A stretch of 64,000 nt of DNA from Mesorhizobium sp. (GTDB lineage: Bacteria; Pseudomonadota; Alphaproteobacteria; Rhizobiales; Rhizobiaceae), in contig NZ_SUGA01000021.1 in NCBI RefSeq assembly GCF_004963255.1, forward strand, positions 40,638-104,637. The letters run 5' to 3'. How positions within the stretch are numbered: position 1 is the first letter of the stretch; the number at the start of each line of letters is the position of its first letter. Shown here one piece after another: positions 25,094-33,763 of the stretch. The translations under genes were made by a program, and so were the position numbers. The notes beneath the pieces are model-generated. The model saw nothing but the letters and a program-made list of their open reading frames with translations. It had not been told where the DNA came from and made no database searches.

Positions 25094-25927
25094 ATGACTG
25101 ACGAAAATGCGATTATCCGGCCGGACCGTGCTTCCCGCCGGCAGCGTAGGGTTTGGTGTATGCGCGAGTTGCCGCAAAGTCTGACGCCGCCTTCCAACGG
25201 CGCAATCGATACCGAAATTCAGCTTTCCCGCCGCGCCTTGCTTTCCGGCGCCGGCGCCATGGCGCTGCTGGGCCTCGCCGGCTGCAGCACAACCGACACG
25301 CTCGACCTGCCGCAAATGCAGCTCGACAACACCGTCACCGGTTCCGTGCCGCCGATGCGCCCGGCGATCAGCGTCGACAAGAACGTCACCGGCCCGGACG
25401 TCATGTACGCCTCGCTCACCGACGGCGGCTTCGAGGTGCCTGCGGTGCCGTGGCAGAAGGTCAAGCCGCAGTTCCGCCGCCAGATCGTCGTCGACAAGAC
25501 CGGCGAGGCGCCCGGCACCATCGTCGTGCATCTCGAGGAGCGCATGCTCTATCTTATCCAGCCGGGCGGCGATGCCATCCGTTACGGCGTCGGCATCGGC
25601 AAGGACGGCTTCCGCTGGTCGGGCCGCGCCAACATCCAGTATGGCCGCGAATGGCCGGTCTGGACGCCGCCGCCGGAAATGATCCAGCGCAAGCCGGAAC
25701 TGGTGAAATGGCAGGGCGGCCAGCCCGGAGGCCTCACCAATCCGCTCGGCGCCCGCGCCCTCTACATCTACCAGAACGGCAAGGACACCGGCTACCGCAT
25801 CCACGGCTCGCCCGAATGGTGGAGCATCGGCCAGGCCATGTCCTCGGGCTGCGTGCGCCTGATCAACCAGGACATCATCGACCTCTACAGCCGCGTCTCC
25901 AAGAAGAACCCGGTCGTCGTGGTCTGA
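25094..25927 (+). CDS. L,D-transpeptidase (ErfK/YbiS/YcfS/YnhG family), probable Tat-exported lipoprotein
   Basis: 277 residues. A twin-arginine-like signal (LSRRALLSGAGAMALLG, 44-60) ends in a lipobox LAGC (C64), suggesting a periplasmic lipid-anchored enzyme. The YkuD catalytic domain spans about 128-277 and contains YRIHGSPEWWSIGQAMSSGC (H237, catalytic C253) followed by VRL. The family forms 3-3 peptidoglycan cross-links or attaches outer-membrane proteins to peptidoglycan, in rhizobia connected with polar growth (general family knowledge). The start is uncertain: 25094 has no clear ribosome site and an ATG at 25160 is an alternative; both keep the signal. 75 bp upstream of the phosphofructokinase gene. 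Confidence 0.9.
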   Translation: MTDENAIIRPDRASRRQRRVWCMRELPQSLTPPSNGAIDTEIQLSRRALLSGAGAMALLGLAGCSTTDTLDLPQMQLDNTVTGSVPPMRPAISVDKNVTGPDVMYASLTDGGFEVPAVPWQKVKPQFRRQIVVDKTGEAPGTIVVHLEERMLYLIQPGGDAIRYGVGIGKDGFRWSGRANIQYGREWPVWTPPPEMIQRKPELVKWQGGQPGGLTNPLGARALYIYQNGKDTGYRIHGSPEWWSIGQAMSSGCVRLINQDIIDLYSRVSKKNPVVVV

Positions 25928-26002
25928 TCGGGTTCCACTCTTCCGTTGCGCGATGCGGCAAGACAGGCGAAGGTGCCCTGAAAACTTCGGGAGAGAACGA
26001 GC

Positions 26003-27169
26003 ATGGCTGGAACCTTCGTTATCGCGCAGGGCGGCGGCCCGACCGCCGTCATCAACCAGACGGTCGTCGGCGCCACGCTGGAAATCCGCAAGCGTCATCC
26101 GGGCGCCAGGGTGCTTGGCTCGATCCATGGCGTGCGCGGCATTCGCGATGGCAACTATGTCGATCTCTCCGCCATCCCAGAGGACCGGCTGCGGCTGATC
26201 GCCGGCACGCCGAGCGCGGCCCTCGGCTCGACCCGCGACAAGCCCGACGCCGCCTATTGCGAGGTCATCCTCAACGGACTGAAAAAGGCCGGCGCCGACG
26301 CCTTCATCTATATCGGCGGCAACGACACCTCGGGCACGCAGCAGATCCTGACCGACGCCGCCGGCGGCTCGATCGCCTTCGTGCATGCGCCCAAGACCAT
26401 CGACAACGATCTCGAAGAGAACGACCATACGCCGGGCTTCATCTCGGCGGCCGAGTTCGTCGCCGGCGCCTTTCTCTCCGTCGACCTCGATTTCCGCGCC
26501 TTGCCCGGCATCTATGTCGGCATCGTCATGGGTCGCCACGCCGGCTTCCTCACCGCCGCCGCGGCCGCCTGGCAGCTCGATCCCGACAGCGGCCCGCATC
26601 TGGTTTACGTGCCGGAGCGCGCCTTCTCGGCAAAGCGCTTCATCGATGAAGTGCGCGAGAAGCTCGACCGCCACAAGCGCTGCATCGTCGCCGTCTCAGA
26701 AGGCGTCAGCACCGCAGACGGCAAGGCGCTGGTCGAAAGCCTGGTGCCGCCGGAGAAGCTTGAGCGCGACCAGCACGGCAATGTCAAGCTGTCGGGCAGC
26801 GACCTGCCGGCGGCGCTCGAACGAGCCCTGGCCGAAGGCCTGCCCGGCAAGCGAGCGCGGGTCGATGCGCTGGGCTACATGCCGCGCGGCTATGTCGGCG
26901 CCATCAGCGCCGTCGACGCCCAGGAGGCCTTCGACGCCGGCGCCTTCGCGGTCGCCGTCGCTGGGGAAGGCGGCGGTTCGGTGGCGATCCAATATGACGG
27001 GTCGAAGACCGTGCTGAAGAAAGTGCCGCTGAAGGCGGTGGCCGGCAAGACCCGCCACATGCCCGACGATTTCATGCAGCCGGACGCCAACCAGCTTTCG
27101 GAAGCCGGCATGGCCTATCTGAAGCGGCTGGTGCCGGAAAAGTACAAGGTCGGGAAGCCGTTCGTCTGA
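26003..27169 (+). CDS. pfp: 6-phosphofructokinase, pyrophosphate-type
   Basis: 388 residues. Phosphorylates fructose 6-phosphate in glycolysis; the reaction is reversible when PPi is the donor. Motifs are QGGGPTAVINQTVVG at the N-terminus, the phosphate-donor loop IGGNDTSGTQQ, HAPKTIDNDL (catalytic Asp in TIDND) and MGRHAGFLTAAAAAW. The GGND loop with PKTIDND is the PPi-dependent pattern; ATP enzymes usually have GGDGS and PGTIDND. The start follows GGAGAGAACGAGC. Many rhizobia lack ATP-PFK and use the Entner-Doudoroff route, so PPi-PFK may act in either direction. The stop overlaps the next start by one base (TGATG). Confidence 0.92.
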   Translation: MAGTFVIAQGGGPTAVINQTVVGATLEIRKRHPGARVLGSIHGVRGIRDGNYVDLSAIPEDRLRLIAGTPSAALGSTRDKPDAAYCEVILNGLKKAGADAFIYIGGNDTSGTQQILTDAAGGSIAFVHAPKTIDNDLEENDHTPGFISAAEFVAGAFLSVDLDFRALPGIYVGIVMGRHAGFLTAAAAAWQLDPDSGPHLVYVPERAFSAKRFIDEVREKLDRHKRCIVAVSEGVSTADGKALVESLVPPEKLERDQHGNVKLSGSDLPAALERALAEGLPGKRARVDALGYMPRGYVGAISAVDAQEAFDAGAFAVAVAGEGGGSVAIQYDGSKTVLKKVPLKAVAGKTRHMPDDFMQPDANQLSEAGMAYLKRLVPEKYKVGKPFV

Positions 27170-27927
27170 TGGGCGGTCCGATGCCCGAGCTTGAGGTCGG
27201 CGACTGGTTCGGAAAGGCGAAAGTCGATGCCGGCACGACGTTGCTGACCGAGCCCTTCGTGCATGATTTCGTGCGCGCCAACATCTGGCATTTGAAGGGC
27301 CGCGACGCGGACCTTCTGGTCGACACCGGCATGGGCATCCGTCCGCTGGCGCCCGAGATCGACACGCCGGCCGGCAAGCCGCTCATCGTCGTCGCCACCC
27401 ACATCCATCTCGACCATGTCGGCGCGCTGCACGAATTTCCGCTGCGCATGGGGCCGAAGATGAGCGCGGCGCGTTTCGACGGCATGGATGATGCCGTCAC
27501 CTACGCCTACATGTTCCACAATCTCGATGGCGCCGTCACAAAGCTGCCGGCGCCGGACTGGAAGGCGGCCGATTATCGCATTCCTTCCGCGCCGCTGATG
27601 CGTGCGCTCGACGAGGGCGACGTCGTCGATCTCGGCGACCGGAAATTCCGTGTGCTGCACCTGCCCGGGCATTCGCCGGACTCCATCGCGCTCTTCGACG
27701 AGGCCGATGGCCTCTTCTTTGCCGGCGACGCCATTTACGACGGCATGCTGATCGACGATCTGCCGGATTCCGACCGCACCGCCTATTGTCGCACCATGCA
27801 ACGCCTGCTCGATCTGCCGATCCGCATCGGCCATGGCGGCCATGGCCCAAGTTTCGACCGCGCCAGGATGCGGGAAATTGCCTCCTCTTATCTTCGCAGG
27901 CGAGAGCGGTTCGTAAGCGGCCTCTGA
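27169..27927 (+). CDS. MBL-fold metallo-hydrolase
   Basis: 252 residues, metallo-beta-lactamase superfamily. The metal motifs are complete: THIHLDHVG (HxHxDH), LPGHSPDS, FAGDAIYDG and GHGGHGPS near the C-terminus. There is no signal peptide, so it is cytosolic. Family members hydrolyse thioesters, lactones, cyclic nucleotides or phosphonates, and the substrate cannot be assigned. Translationally coupled to the PPi-phosphofructokinase gene by TGATG overlap, which suggests related expression but does not reveal the reaction. An ATG at 27181 (MPELEVGDW) is an alternative start. Confidence 0.88.
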   Translation: MGGPMPELEVGDWFGKAKVDAGTTLLTEPFVHDFVRANIWHLKGRDADLLVDTGMGIRPLAPEIDTPAGKPLIVVATHIHLDHVGALHEFPLRMGPKMSAARFDGMDDAVTYAYMFHNLDGAVTKLPAPDWKAADYRIPSAPLMRALDEGDVVDLGDRKFRVLHLPGHSPDSIALFDEADGLFFAGDAIYDGMLIDDLPDSDRTAYCRTMQRLLDLPIRIGHGGHGPSFDRARMREIASSYLRRRERFVSGL

Positions 27928-28111
27928 ATTAAATCTTTGTAAGGTCACCTCAAAACCCTAATTCGGGCCATTCGGCGACCTAGATGCTTGTCTGTCGAGA
28001 CGGCCGGCTGCATGCACGGCGAGACAGGCAGATCCGGTCATCGGCACGTTGACGGACGCTTCGTGGGAGCGCCCGCGACGCCGGATCAACTCTCGCCCGG
28101 ACAGAACGACC

Positions 28112-29656
28112 ATGTCACCATCAAGCATACTTCGCAGACATCGCGTCGCCGCCCTGCTGGGCGCCGCGCTGATCATTTCGCCCGTCGTCGTTTCCTTCGC
28201 CCAGAGCAATTCCGGCCTGAGCACCGTGGCCGCGACGACCCAGACCCCGGTCGCCGGCATCACCGCCCCGAACGGCTCCTTCGCCCCGGTCATCGCCGTC
28301 ACCAAGCCGGCGGTCGTCACCATCACATCGATCATGAAGGCGCAGCCACAGGCGGGGGATGACGGTTCGCCCCTCGGCGGCAATGTCCCCTTCGACCAAT
28401 TCTTCCAACAGTTCTTCGGCGACCAGGGCATGCCGATGCCGCGGACGCCGCCGCAGCAGCAGGGGCAGCGCGCCGAGGCGCTCGGCTCCGGCTTCATCGT
28501 CGGCGCGGATGGCACCATCGTGACCAACAATCACGTCATCGATGGCGCGAGTTCCATCAAGGTGACGCTCGATGACGGGACCGAGCTTCCCGCCAAGCTC
28601 GTCGGCCATGACGCCAAGAACGATCTCGCGGTGCTCAAGATCAAGGCCGATAAGCCGCTGCCGACCGTCAAATGGGGCGATTCCAGCAAGCTGATGACCG
28701 GCGACCAGGTGTTGGCAATCGGCAATCCGTTCGGCATCGGCACCACCGTCACCGCCGGCATCGTCTCGGCGCGCGGCCGCGACCTGCACAGCGGGCCGTT
28801 CGACGATTTCATCCAGATCGACGCGCCGATCAACCACGGCAATTCCGGCGGCCCGCTGGTCGACGTCAACGGCAATGTCATCGGCATCAACACCGCCATC
28901 TATTCGCCCAATGGCGGCAGCGTCGGCGTCGGCTTCGCGATCCCGTCGGACCAGGCGCAGAAGGTCGTCGCCAAGCTGATGAAGGGCGGCGACATCGAAT
29001 ATGGCTATCTCGGCGTGCAGATCCAGCCGGTCACGCCGGACGTCGCCAGCGCCATCGGTCTCGACCATCCAGGCGGCGCGCTGGTTTCGCAGGTCACCGA
29101 CGGGTCGCCGGCGGCCAAGGCCGGCATTGAAACCGGCGATGTCATCACCGGCTTCGGCGGCCAGGAGATCAAGGATCCCAAGGATCTGTCGCGCGCCGTT
29201 GCCGACGTGTCGCCTGGCGCCAAGGAGACCGTCAGCATCTGGCGCAAGGGCAAGGCGATGCAGATCTCGGCCGATGTCGGCCGCAACGCCGAAGATCAGA
29301 AGACGGCGTCGAACGGCAATGAAGGCCGCGGCCCGTCGGCTGAACAGGGTTTGCGTGTTCCATCGCTCGGCCTCGGCCTGACCGACCTCACGCCCGATAT
29401 CCGGGATCAGCTCAACCTTGCTGGCAACCAGCGCGGCGCGGTGGTCGAGCGGGTCAATCCGGACAAGGCGGCTTCGGCCGCCGGCATCCAGCCCGGCGAC
29501 GTCATCGTCGGCGTCGACCAGACGCCGGTGAAGACGGCGAGGCAGGCCAATCAGGCGATCGCCGAGGCGGCCAGGTCGGGCAAGAAGTCGGTGCTGTTGC
29601 TGGTGGATCGCGGTGACGCGCAGATCTTCGTCGCCGTGCCCTTCGCCGCCGGCTGA
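28112..29656 (+). CDS. degP: DegP/HtrA-type periplasmic serine protease Do
   Basis: 514 residues. A signal peptide (MSPSSILRRHRVAALLGAAL..., cleavage after SFA) is followed by a trypsin-like domain with H141 (NNHVIDGA), D171 (KNDLAVLKI) and S245 (GNSGGPLVD), and two PDZ domains (about 295-385 and 410-505; GYLGVQIQPV, LGLGLTDLTPDI). It degrades or refolds damaged periplasmic proteins. The ATG at 28112 was chosen because it starts the signal peptide directly; an upstream in-frame start at 28049 would add 21 charged residues. Preceded by 184 bp of non-coding sequence with its own promoter presumably; I see no obvious RpoE-type consensus there. Confidence 0.95.
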   Translation: MSPSSILRRHRVAALLGAALIISPVVVSFAQSNSGLSTVAATTQTPVAGITAPNGSFAPVIAVTKPAVVTITSIMKAQPQAGDDGSPLGGNVPFDQFFQQFFGDQGMPMPRTPPQQQGQRAEALGSGFIVGADGTIVTNNHVIDGASSIKVTLDDGTELPAKLVGHDAKNDLAVLKIKADKPLPTVKWGDSSKLMTGDQVLAIGNPFGIGTTVTAGIVSARGRDLHSGPFDDFIQIDAPINHGNSGGPLVDVNGNVIGINTAIYSPNGGSVGVGFAIPSDQAQKVVAKLMKGGDIEYGYLGVQIQPVTPDVASAIGLDHPGGALVSQVTDGSPAAKAGIETGDVITGFGGQEIKDPKDLSRAVADVSPGAKETVSIWRKGKAMQISADVGRNAEDQKTASNGNEGRGPSAEQGLRVPSLGLGLTDLTPDIRDQLNLAGNQRGAVVERVNPDKAASAAGIQPGDVIVGVDQTPVKTARQANQAIAEAARSGKKSVLLLVDRGDAQIFVAVPFAAG

Positions 29657-29778
29657 GAAAATCTCCGACGGAGCCTGCCGGCCTTGCCGGTGGGCTCCAC
29701 CTCAAGATTTCTATTGCCCCGGAAGGCGTCTTCGAGAACACTCCCCGCATCGTTCCCCCGGTGCAGGAAGGCGTCTCC

Positions 29779-30390
29779 ATGGTCACGCGCGGTTTCTTTT
29801 CCGGACGGCGTCCTCCTTCCGACACCGACGCGCGCATTCCGCCGGGCCAGTATCTGGAGCAGGGTTTTCCCGTGCTGTCGGCCGGGCCGACGCCGCGCGT
29901 GCGCACCGAGGATTGGTCTTTCACCCTCAAGCAGGGGCCAAAGCCGATCAAGAAATGGAACTGGGCCGAGTTCAACGCCTTGCCGCAAAGCAAGATGACG
30001 CGCGATATCCATTGCGTGACGGCCTGGACAAAATTCAACACGCCCTGGCAAGGCGTGATGATCGACGACATCCTCGCCGACGCCGGCATCGAGCCGCCGA
30101 CCGCCTACACGCTGGCTCTGTCCTTTGACGGCTATTCCACCAATGTGCCGACCAAGGACCTCGTCACCGGCAAGGCGATGGTGGCGCTGCTCTATGAGGG
30201 CAAGCCGATCACGCCGGATCATGGCGGGCCGGCGCGGCTTTTGGTGCCGCATCTCTATTTCTGGAAATCGGCCAAATGGGTGAACGGGCTGCAGTTCACC
30301 GAGCGCGACGAACCGGGCTTCTGGGAGCTGCGCGGCTATCACATGTATGGCGACCCCTGGCGCGAGCAGCGCTATTCCAGCGACCCGTGA
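29779..30390 (+). CDS. Sulfite-oxidase-fold molybdopterin oxidoreductase
   Basis: 203 residues covering a single oxidoreductase molybdopterin-binding (SUOX/YedY) domain. The Moco-ligand Cys is C79 in DIHCVTAWTKFNTPWQG; FDGYSTNVP, HGGPARLLVPHLYFWKSAKWV and the C-terminal GYHMYGDPW are typical of the family. No signal peptide or Tat motif is visible, unlike MsrP/YedY, so it is predicted cytosolic. The ATG at 29779 is preceded by AGGAAGG at 7 nt. The flavin reductase gene begins 6 bp downstream and is a likely electron partner. The natural substrate is unknown. Confidence 0.88.
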   Translation: MVTRGFFSGRRPPSDTDARIPPGQYLEQGFPVLSAGPTPRVRTEDWSFTLKQGPKPIKKWNWAEFNALPQSKMTRDIHCVTAWTKFNTPWQGVMIDDILADAGIEPPTAYTLALSFDGYSTNVPTKDLVTGKAMVALLYEGKPITPDHGGPARLLVPHLYFWKSAKWVNGLQFTERDEPGFWELRGYHMYGDPWREQRYSSDP

Positions 30391-30396
30391 GGGGCG

Positions 30397-31161
30397 ATGC
30401 GTGAGCAGCAATCGATGAGCGCCGAGCCGTCGCCGCAATCGCCCTGGCAGGCAGCCACCATAACCCGCATCGAAAAGCGCACGCCGCGCGTCGCCAGCTT
30501 CTGGTTCCAGCCTTCGCGGCCTTTCGCCCATCTGGCGGGCCAGCATGTCGACATCAGGCTGACGGCGCCGGACGGCTATCAGGCGCGCCGTTCCTATTCC
30601 ATCGCTTCGGCGCCGGAAGCGGGCGGCGGCGTCGAGCTGGCGATCGAGCGGCTCGACGACGGCGAGGTCTCGCCCTTCTTCCACGACGTTGCCGCCGTCG
30701 GCGACGAGATCGAGCTGCGCGGGCCGCTGGGCGGCCACTTCATCTGGCAGGAGAGCGACGGCGGGCCGATCCTTCTGGTCGGAGGCGGCTCGGGCGTCGT
30801 GCCGCTGATGGCGATGGTGCGCCATCGCACGCTGCGCAACACGGCGGTGCCCCTCGTGCTGGTGTTCTCGGCGCGGATCTGGGACGAGGTGATTTTTCGC
30901 GATGAGCTGATCGGCCTCGACGACCGTCGCGACGGGTTCGATCTGGTGCTGACGCTGACCCGCGAGCCGGCGAGGCGGCCCTCCGACTATTCCCGGCGCA
31001 TCGACGCCCGCATGATGGCGCAGGCCATCGAGCGCCTGCCCAAGGCGCCGAAGCTCGCCTATGTCTGCGGCTCGAATGCGTTCGTCTCGGCCGCCGCCGA
31101 CGCCTTGATCGGCGCCGGTGTTCCGGCGGGGATCATCCGCACCGAGCGCTACGGGGTTTAG
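30397..31161 (+). CDS. FAD/NAD(P)-binding ferredoxin-reductase-type oxidoreductase
   Basis: 254 residues, FNR superfamily. The FAD-binding barrel holds AGQHVDIRLTAPDG and RRSYSIASAPE (flavin and phosphate contacts); the NAD(P) domain holds LLVGGGSGVVPLMAMVRH and the C-terminal YVCGSNAFVSAAADALI. There is no 2Fe-2S domain. It is expected to pass electrons from NAD(P)H to the preceding sulfite-oxidase-fold protein, 6 bp away in an operon; this pairing is inferred from adjacency. The start could also be the ATG at 30415. Confidence 0.87.
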   Translation: MREQQSMSAEPSPQSPWQAATITRIEKRTPRVASFWFQPSRPFAHLAGQHVDIRLTAPDGYQARRSYSIASAPEAGGGVELAIERLDDGEVSPFFHDVAAVGDEIELRGPLGGHFIWQESDGGPILLVGGGSGVVPLMAMVRHRTLRNTAVPLVLVFSARIWDEVIFRDELIGLDDRRDGFDLVLTLTREPARRPSDYSRRIDARMMAQAIERLPKAPKLAYVCGSNAFVSAAADALIGAGVPAGIIRTERYGV

Positions 31162-31173
31162 AAGCATGATCTC

Positions 31174-31202
31174 GACGAGGATGATCCCGCAAAGTCCTCG
31201 TC
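31174..31202. terminator. Stem-loop between convergent reductase genes
   Basis: GACGAGGA (31174-31181) pairs with TCCTCGTC (31195-31202) around a 13-nt loop, in the 56-bp gap between convergent stops at 31161 and 31218. It carries a GCATGATC tract like the repeat at 10804-10852. There is no T-run, so it may be a repeat element used as a transcription barrier. Confidence 0.4.
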
Positions 31203-31217
31203 TCGACCGACAAGCCT

Positions 31218-32318
31218 TCAGGCCTCGATGTCCAGTGCCGACAACGGCCTCGAACAGCAGGCCAGGATATAGCCGTCATCGATCTCGTGATCGAGAATGC
31301 CGCCATTGTGGCTCATCGAAACCTCGCCCGAGACCTTCTTCACCTTGCAGGTTCCGCAGAGACCGAACTCGCAGGCCGCCGGGATCCTGACGCCCGAAGC
31401 GCGCGCCGTCTGCAGCACGGTCTGTCCGGCGACGCATTCCGCATCGACGTTTGAAAGCGAAAAGCGGACCGGTGTCACCGCCTCGGCGGGCGGCTTGGCG
31501 TCGTCGCCGGCCGGCATCGCGAACGGCGCCGGGACTTCTTCCACGGCCGGCGCGGCGAAGCTCTCCTGATGGTAGCGGTTCATGTCGAAGCCGGCGGCCT
31601 CCAGCATCTGCCGCACGGCGCGCATGAAAGGGTCGGGTCCGCAGCAGAAGATCTCCCGCTCGCGGAAATCGGGTGCCAGAAGCGGCAGCCGGATCGCGTC
31701 GATGCGGCCCATATGGCCGAACCAGCCCTCGCGGCTTGACCGCTCCTCGATCATGAAGCCGAGCGACAGGCCGGGCATGCGGCTGCCGAGCAGTTCGAGC
31801 TCCTTGCGGAAGATGATCTCTTCCGGCCGCCGCGCGCAATTGACGAAGCCGACATCGGTCCAGGGCGCGCAGTCGTTCAGCCAGCGCAGCATCGACATCA
31901 TCGGCGTGACGCCGGATCCGGCCGAAATGAACAGATATTTGGCCGCCGGATGGCTGTGCAGCGAGAAATCGCCGGCCGGGCCGTAGGCCTTCACATGGAC
32001 GCCGGGCTTCAGATTGTCGAACATCCAGCGCGTGCCGACGCTGCCGGTTTGCGCTTTCACCGTCACCGCGATCGAGAACGGCCGCGACGGCGAGGACGAC
32101 AGGGTGTAGGTGCGCATTAGCGGCCCGTCGGCGGACGGCAATTCCAGCGTCACGAACTGCCCGGGCTTGTAGCGGAACCAGGTCTGATTGTCGGAGCGGA
32201 AGGTGAACGTCTTCACCTGCGGCGCCTCGTCGCTGACGCCGATCACTTCCAGCACCTGCAGCCTGTCGTTCCAGGGCGCCATCTCGTCGAGATGGCGGTA
32301 GAGGCCGAGATCCGTCAT
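31218..32318 (-). CDS. gbcB: Glycine-betaine demethylase reductase subunit (hybrid flavin / 2Fe-2S)
   Basis: 366 residues. FNR-type FAD domain (LMRTYTLSSSPSRP), NAD domain (FISAGSGVTPMMSML) and a C-terminal plant-type ferredoxin domain with C316-x4-C321-x2-C324 and a last Cys at 354/355. It supplies electrons from NADH to the Rieske oxygenase encoded immediately upstream. The ATG at 32318 (MTDLGLYRH) was chosen because AAGGAG lies 9 nt upstream; an ATG three codons earlier would touch that site. The gap to gbcA is 77 bp on the same strand. Stachydrine or carnitine-type demethylases share this layout, so the substrate is inferred. Confidence 0.87.
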   Translation of the reverse strand: MTDLGLYRHLDEMAPWNDRLQVLEVIGVSDEAPQVKTFTFRSDNQTWFRYKPGQFVTLELPSADGPLMRTYTLSSSPSRPFSIAVTVKAQTGSVGTRWMFDNLKPGVHVKAYGPAGDFSLHSHPAAKYLFISAGSGVTPMMSMLRWLNDCAPWTDVGFVNCARRPEEIIFRKELELLGSRMPGLSLGFMIEERSSREGWFGHMGRIDAIRLPLLAPDFREREIFCCGPDPFMRAVRQMLEAAGFDMNRYHQESFAAPAVEEVPAPFAMPAGDDAKPPAEAVTPVRFSLSNVDAECVAGQTVLQTARASGVRIPAACEFGLCGTCKVKKVSGEVSMSHNGGILDHEIDDGYILACCSRPLSALDIEA

Positions 32319-32395
32319 CGCGTTCATCTCCTTAGCCTTTTTGTTTTGCGCATGTCGTACTCCCAAAACCGCTGAACACTTTCGGGCGACATACG

Positions 32396-33643
32396 CTAGG
32401 CGACGCTGCGCAGCGCCGGGCGACCGCCTTCGGCAAGGCGCGGACCGATGAAGGAGGCGTACCACTCGACGAACTGGATGACACCGCCCTCATGCAGCTC
32501 GGAATAGGGGCCGGGCTCGTAAGCCGGCGACAGTATGCCGAGCGCGTTTTCCTCGACGATGCGGCGGTCCTGATCGTTGGTCTCGGTCCAGACATGGGTG
32601 AGTTCCGCCAGATCGTAGTCAACGCCTTCCACCGCGTCCTTTTGGACCAGCCATTTCGTCGTCACCGCGGTCTCGGTGGCGCTGATCGGCAGCACACGGA
32701 AGGTGACGGCGTGATCGATGAGGATGTGGTTCCACGTGGTCGGATAATGGTAGTGCATCAACGTGCCGATACGGTCGGCGGCGACGCTGGCGGACAGGTT
32801 TTTCGTCACGGCGCGCTTGCCGCTCATCGTGTAGCTGACCGCGTCGCGCAGCAGCGGCGCGCGCGTCGCGCGGTATTGCCCGGCCGGATCGATCCGGAAC
32901 CGGCTCGGCAAACCCGCCGCCTCGCATTTCGCCCAGTGGGCGAGCATTTCCGGGTCGCTGTCGGCGCCTTGCACGCCTGTCACCGTCGGCGCTTCCGGGA
33001 AAGTCTTGCACAGTTCCGGATGGTTGCCGGCGCAATGATAGCACTCGCGGTTGTTTTCCCAGACGAGCTTCCAGTTGCCTTTTTCGACGATCGTCGATTC
33101 GAACGCGACCTTCGCCTCGCTCAACCGGTGCGGCAGGAGATAGGGCTCGATCATGGCGCGCATCGGCGCGAAGTCGGCCGGCTCCTTTGCCAGGCAGATG
33201 AATATGTAGCCGCCGACGCTCTCGCAGGCCACGGGCTTCAGTCCGAACTGGCTCTTGTCGAAGCCGTCCGCCATCTGGCGCGCGAACAGCAGCCGCCCGT
33301 CGAGCTCGTAAGTCCACTGATGGTAGGGACAGACCAGCTTGGCGGCGATGCCCTTGTCGGTGTTGCACACGCGGCTGCCGCGATGCCGGCAGGAGTTGTG
33401 GAAAGCGTTGATCCTTCCCTTCTGGTCGCGGACCAGCACCACCGGATAATCGCCGATCTGAACGGTGATGTAGCTGCCTGGTTTCGGCAGCTCGCAATCA
33501 TGGCCGATGAACAACCAGTCACGATACCAGATCAGCTCCATGTCGAGCTTGAAATAGTCGGGATCGATGTAGAAGGGCTGCTCGAGCGAGTAGCCCGGCT
33601 TGCGGCTCTGCAGGAGCCTCAGCATGTCGTTGCGCGCATCCAT
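32396..33643 (-). CDS. gbcA: Rieske oxygenase, glycine-betaine monooxygenase large subunit
   Basis: 415 residues. Oxidatively demethylates glycine betaine to dimethylglycine, releasing formaldehyde. The Rieske cluster ligands are C85 and H87 (CRHRGS) and C105 and H108 (CPYHQW). The mononuclear iron site is in WENNRECYHCAGNHPE (H203, H208), with a distal Asp in the C-terminal helix region (WTETNDQDRR). Overall resemblance to Pseudomonas GbcA is strong (RECYHC-x-G-x-HPEL, TTKWLVQKDAVEGVDYD). The start at 33643 follows AGGAC at 6 nt; an ATG at 33658 would add five residues. A cobalamin riboswitch lies upstream. Related stachydrine demethylases are the main alternative. Confidence 0.87.
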   Translation of the reverse strand: MDARNDMLRLLQSRKPGYSLEQPFYIDPDYFKLDMELIWYRDWLFIGHDCELPKPGSYITVQIGDYPVVLVRDQKGRINAFHNSCRHRGSRVCNTDKGIAAKLVCPYHQWTYELDGRLLFARQMADGFDKSQFGLKPVACESVGGYIFICLAKEPADFAPMRAMIEPYLLPHRLSEAKVAFESTIVEKGNWKLVWENNRECYHCAGNHPELCKTFPEAPTVTGVQGADSDPEMLAHWAKCEAAGLPSRFRIDPAGQYRATRAPLLRDAVSYTMSGKRAVTKNLSASVAADRIGTLMHYHYPTTWNHILIDHAVTFRVLPISATETAVTTKWLVQKDAVEGVDYDLAELTHVWTETNDQDRRIVEENALGILSPAYEPGPYSELHEGGVIQFVEWYASFIGPRLAEGGRPALRSVA

Positions 33644-33648
33644 GTCCT

Positions 33649-33665
33649 GTCCTCGCATCAAGGAC
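33649..33665 (-). promoter_or_regulatory. Small hairpin covering the gbcA ribosome-binding site
   Basis: On the minus strand GTCCT (33665-33661) can pair with AGGAC (33653-33649) around a 7-nt loop, hiding the Shine-Dalgarno of gbcA 6 nt before its ATG. Five base pairs are weak alone. It is worth noting because a riboswitch aptamer ends about 100 nt upstream and needs an expression platform. Confidence 0.35.
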
Positions 33666-33763
33666 TGAACTGGTGGTGATGGAGAAGAACGACCGCCACC
33701 GGCAGGGCCGGGCACGCGCCGTCCGCCTCTTGACCGCCCACCGCGATCAGTCGAGTTCAAAAT

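Noticed and set aside
25088..26674. 528-codon minus-strand frame opposite the L,D-transpeptidase and phosphofructokinase
   Set aside because: Runs across two unrelated genes and has Asp/Arg/Ala-rich antisense composition.
31163..31205. Possible classical terminator between convergent genes
   Set aside because: Listed only as a weak stem-loop because it lacks a T-run and overlaps a GCATGATC repeat sequence.
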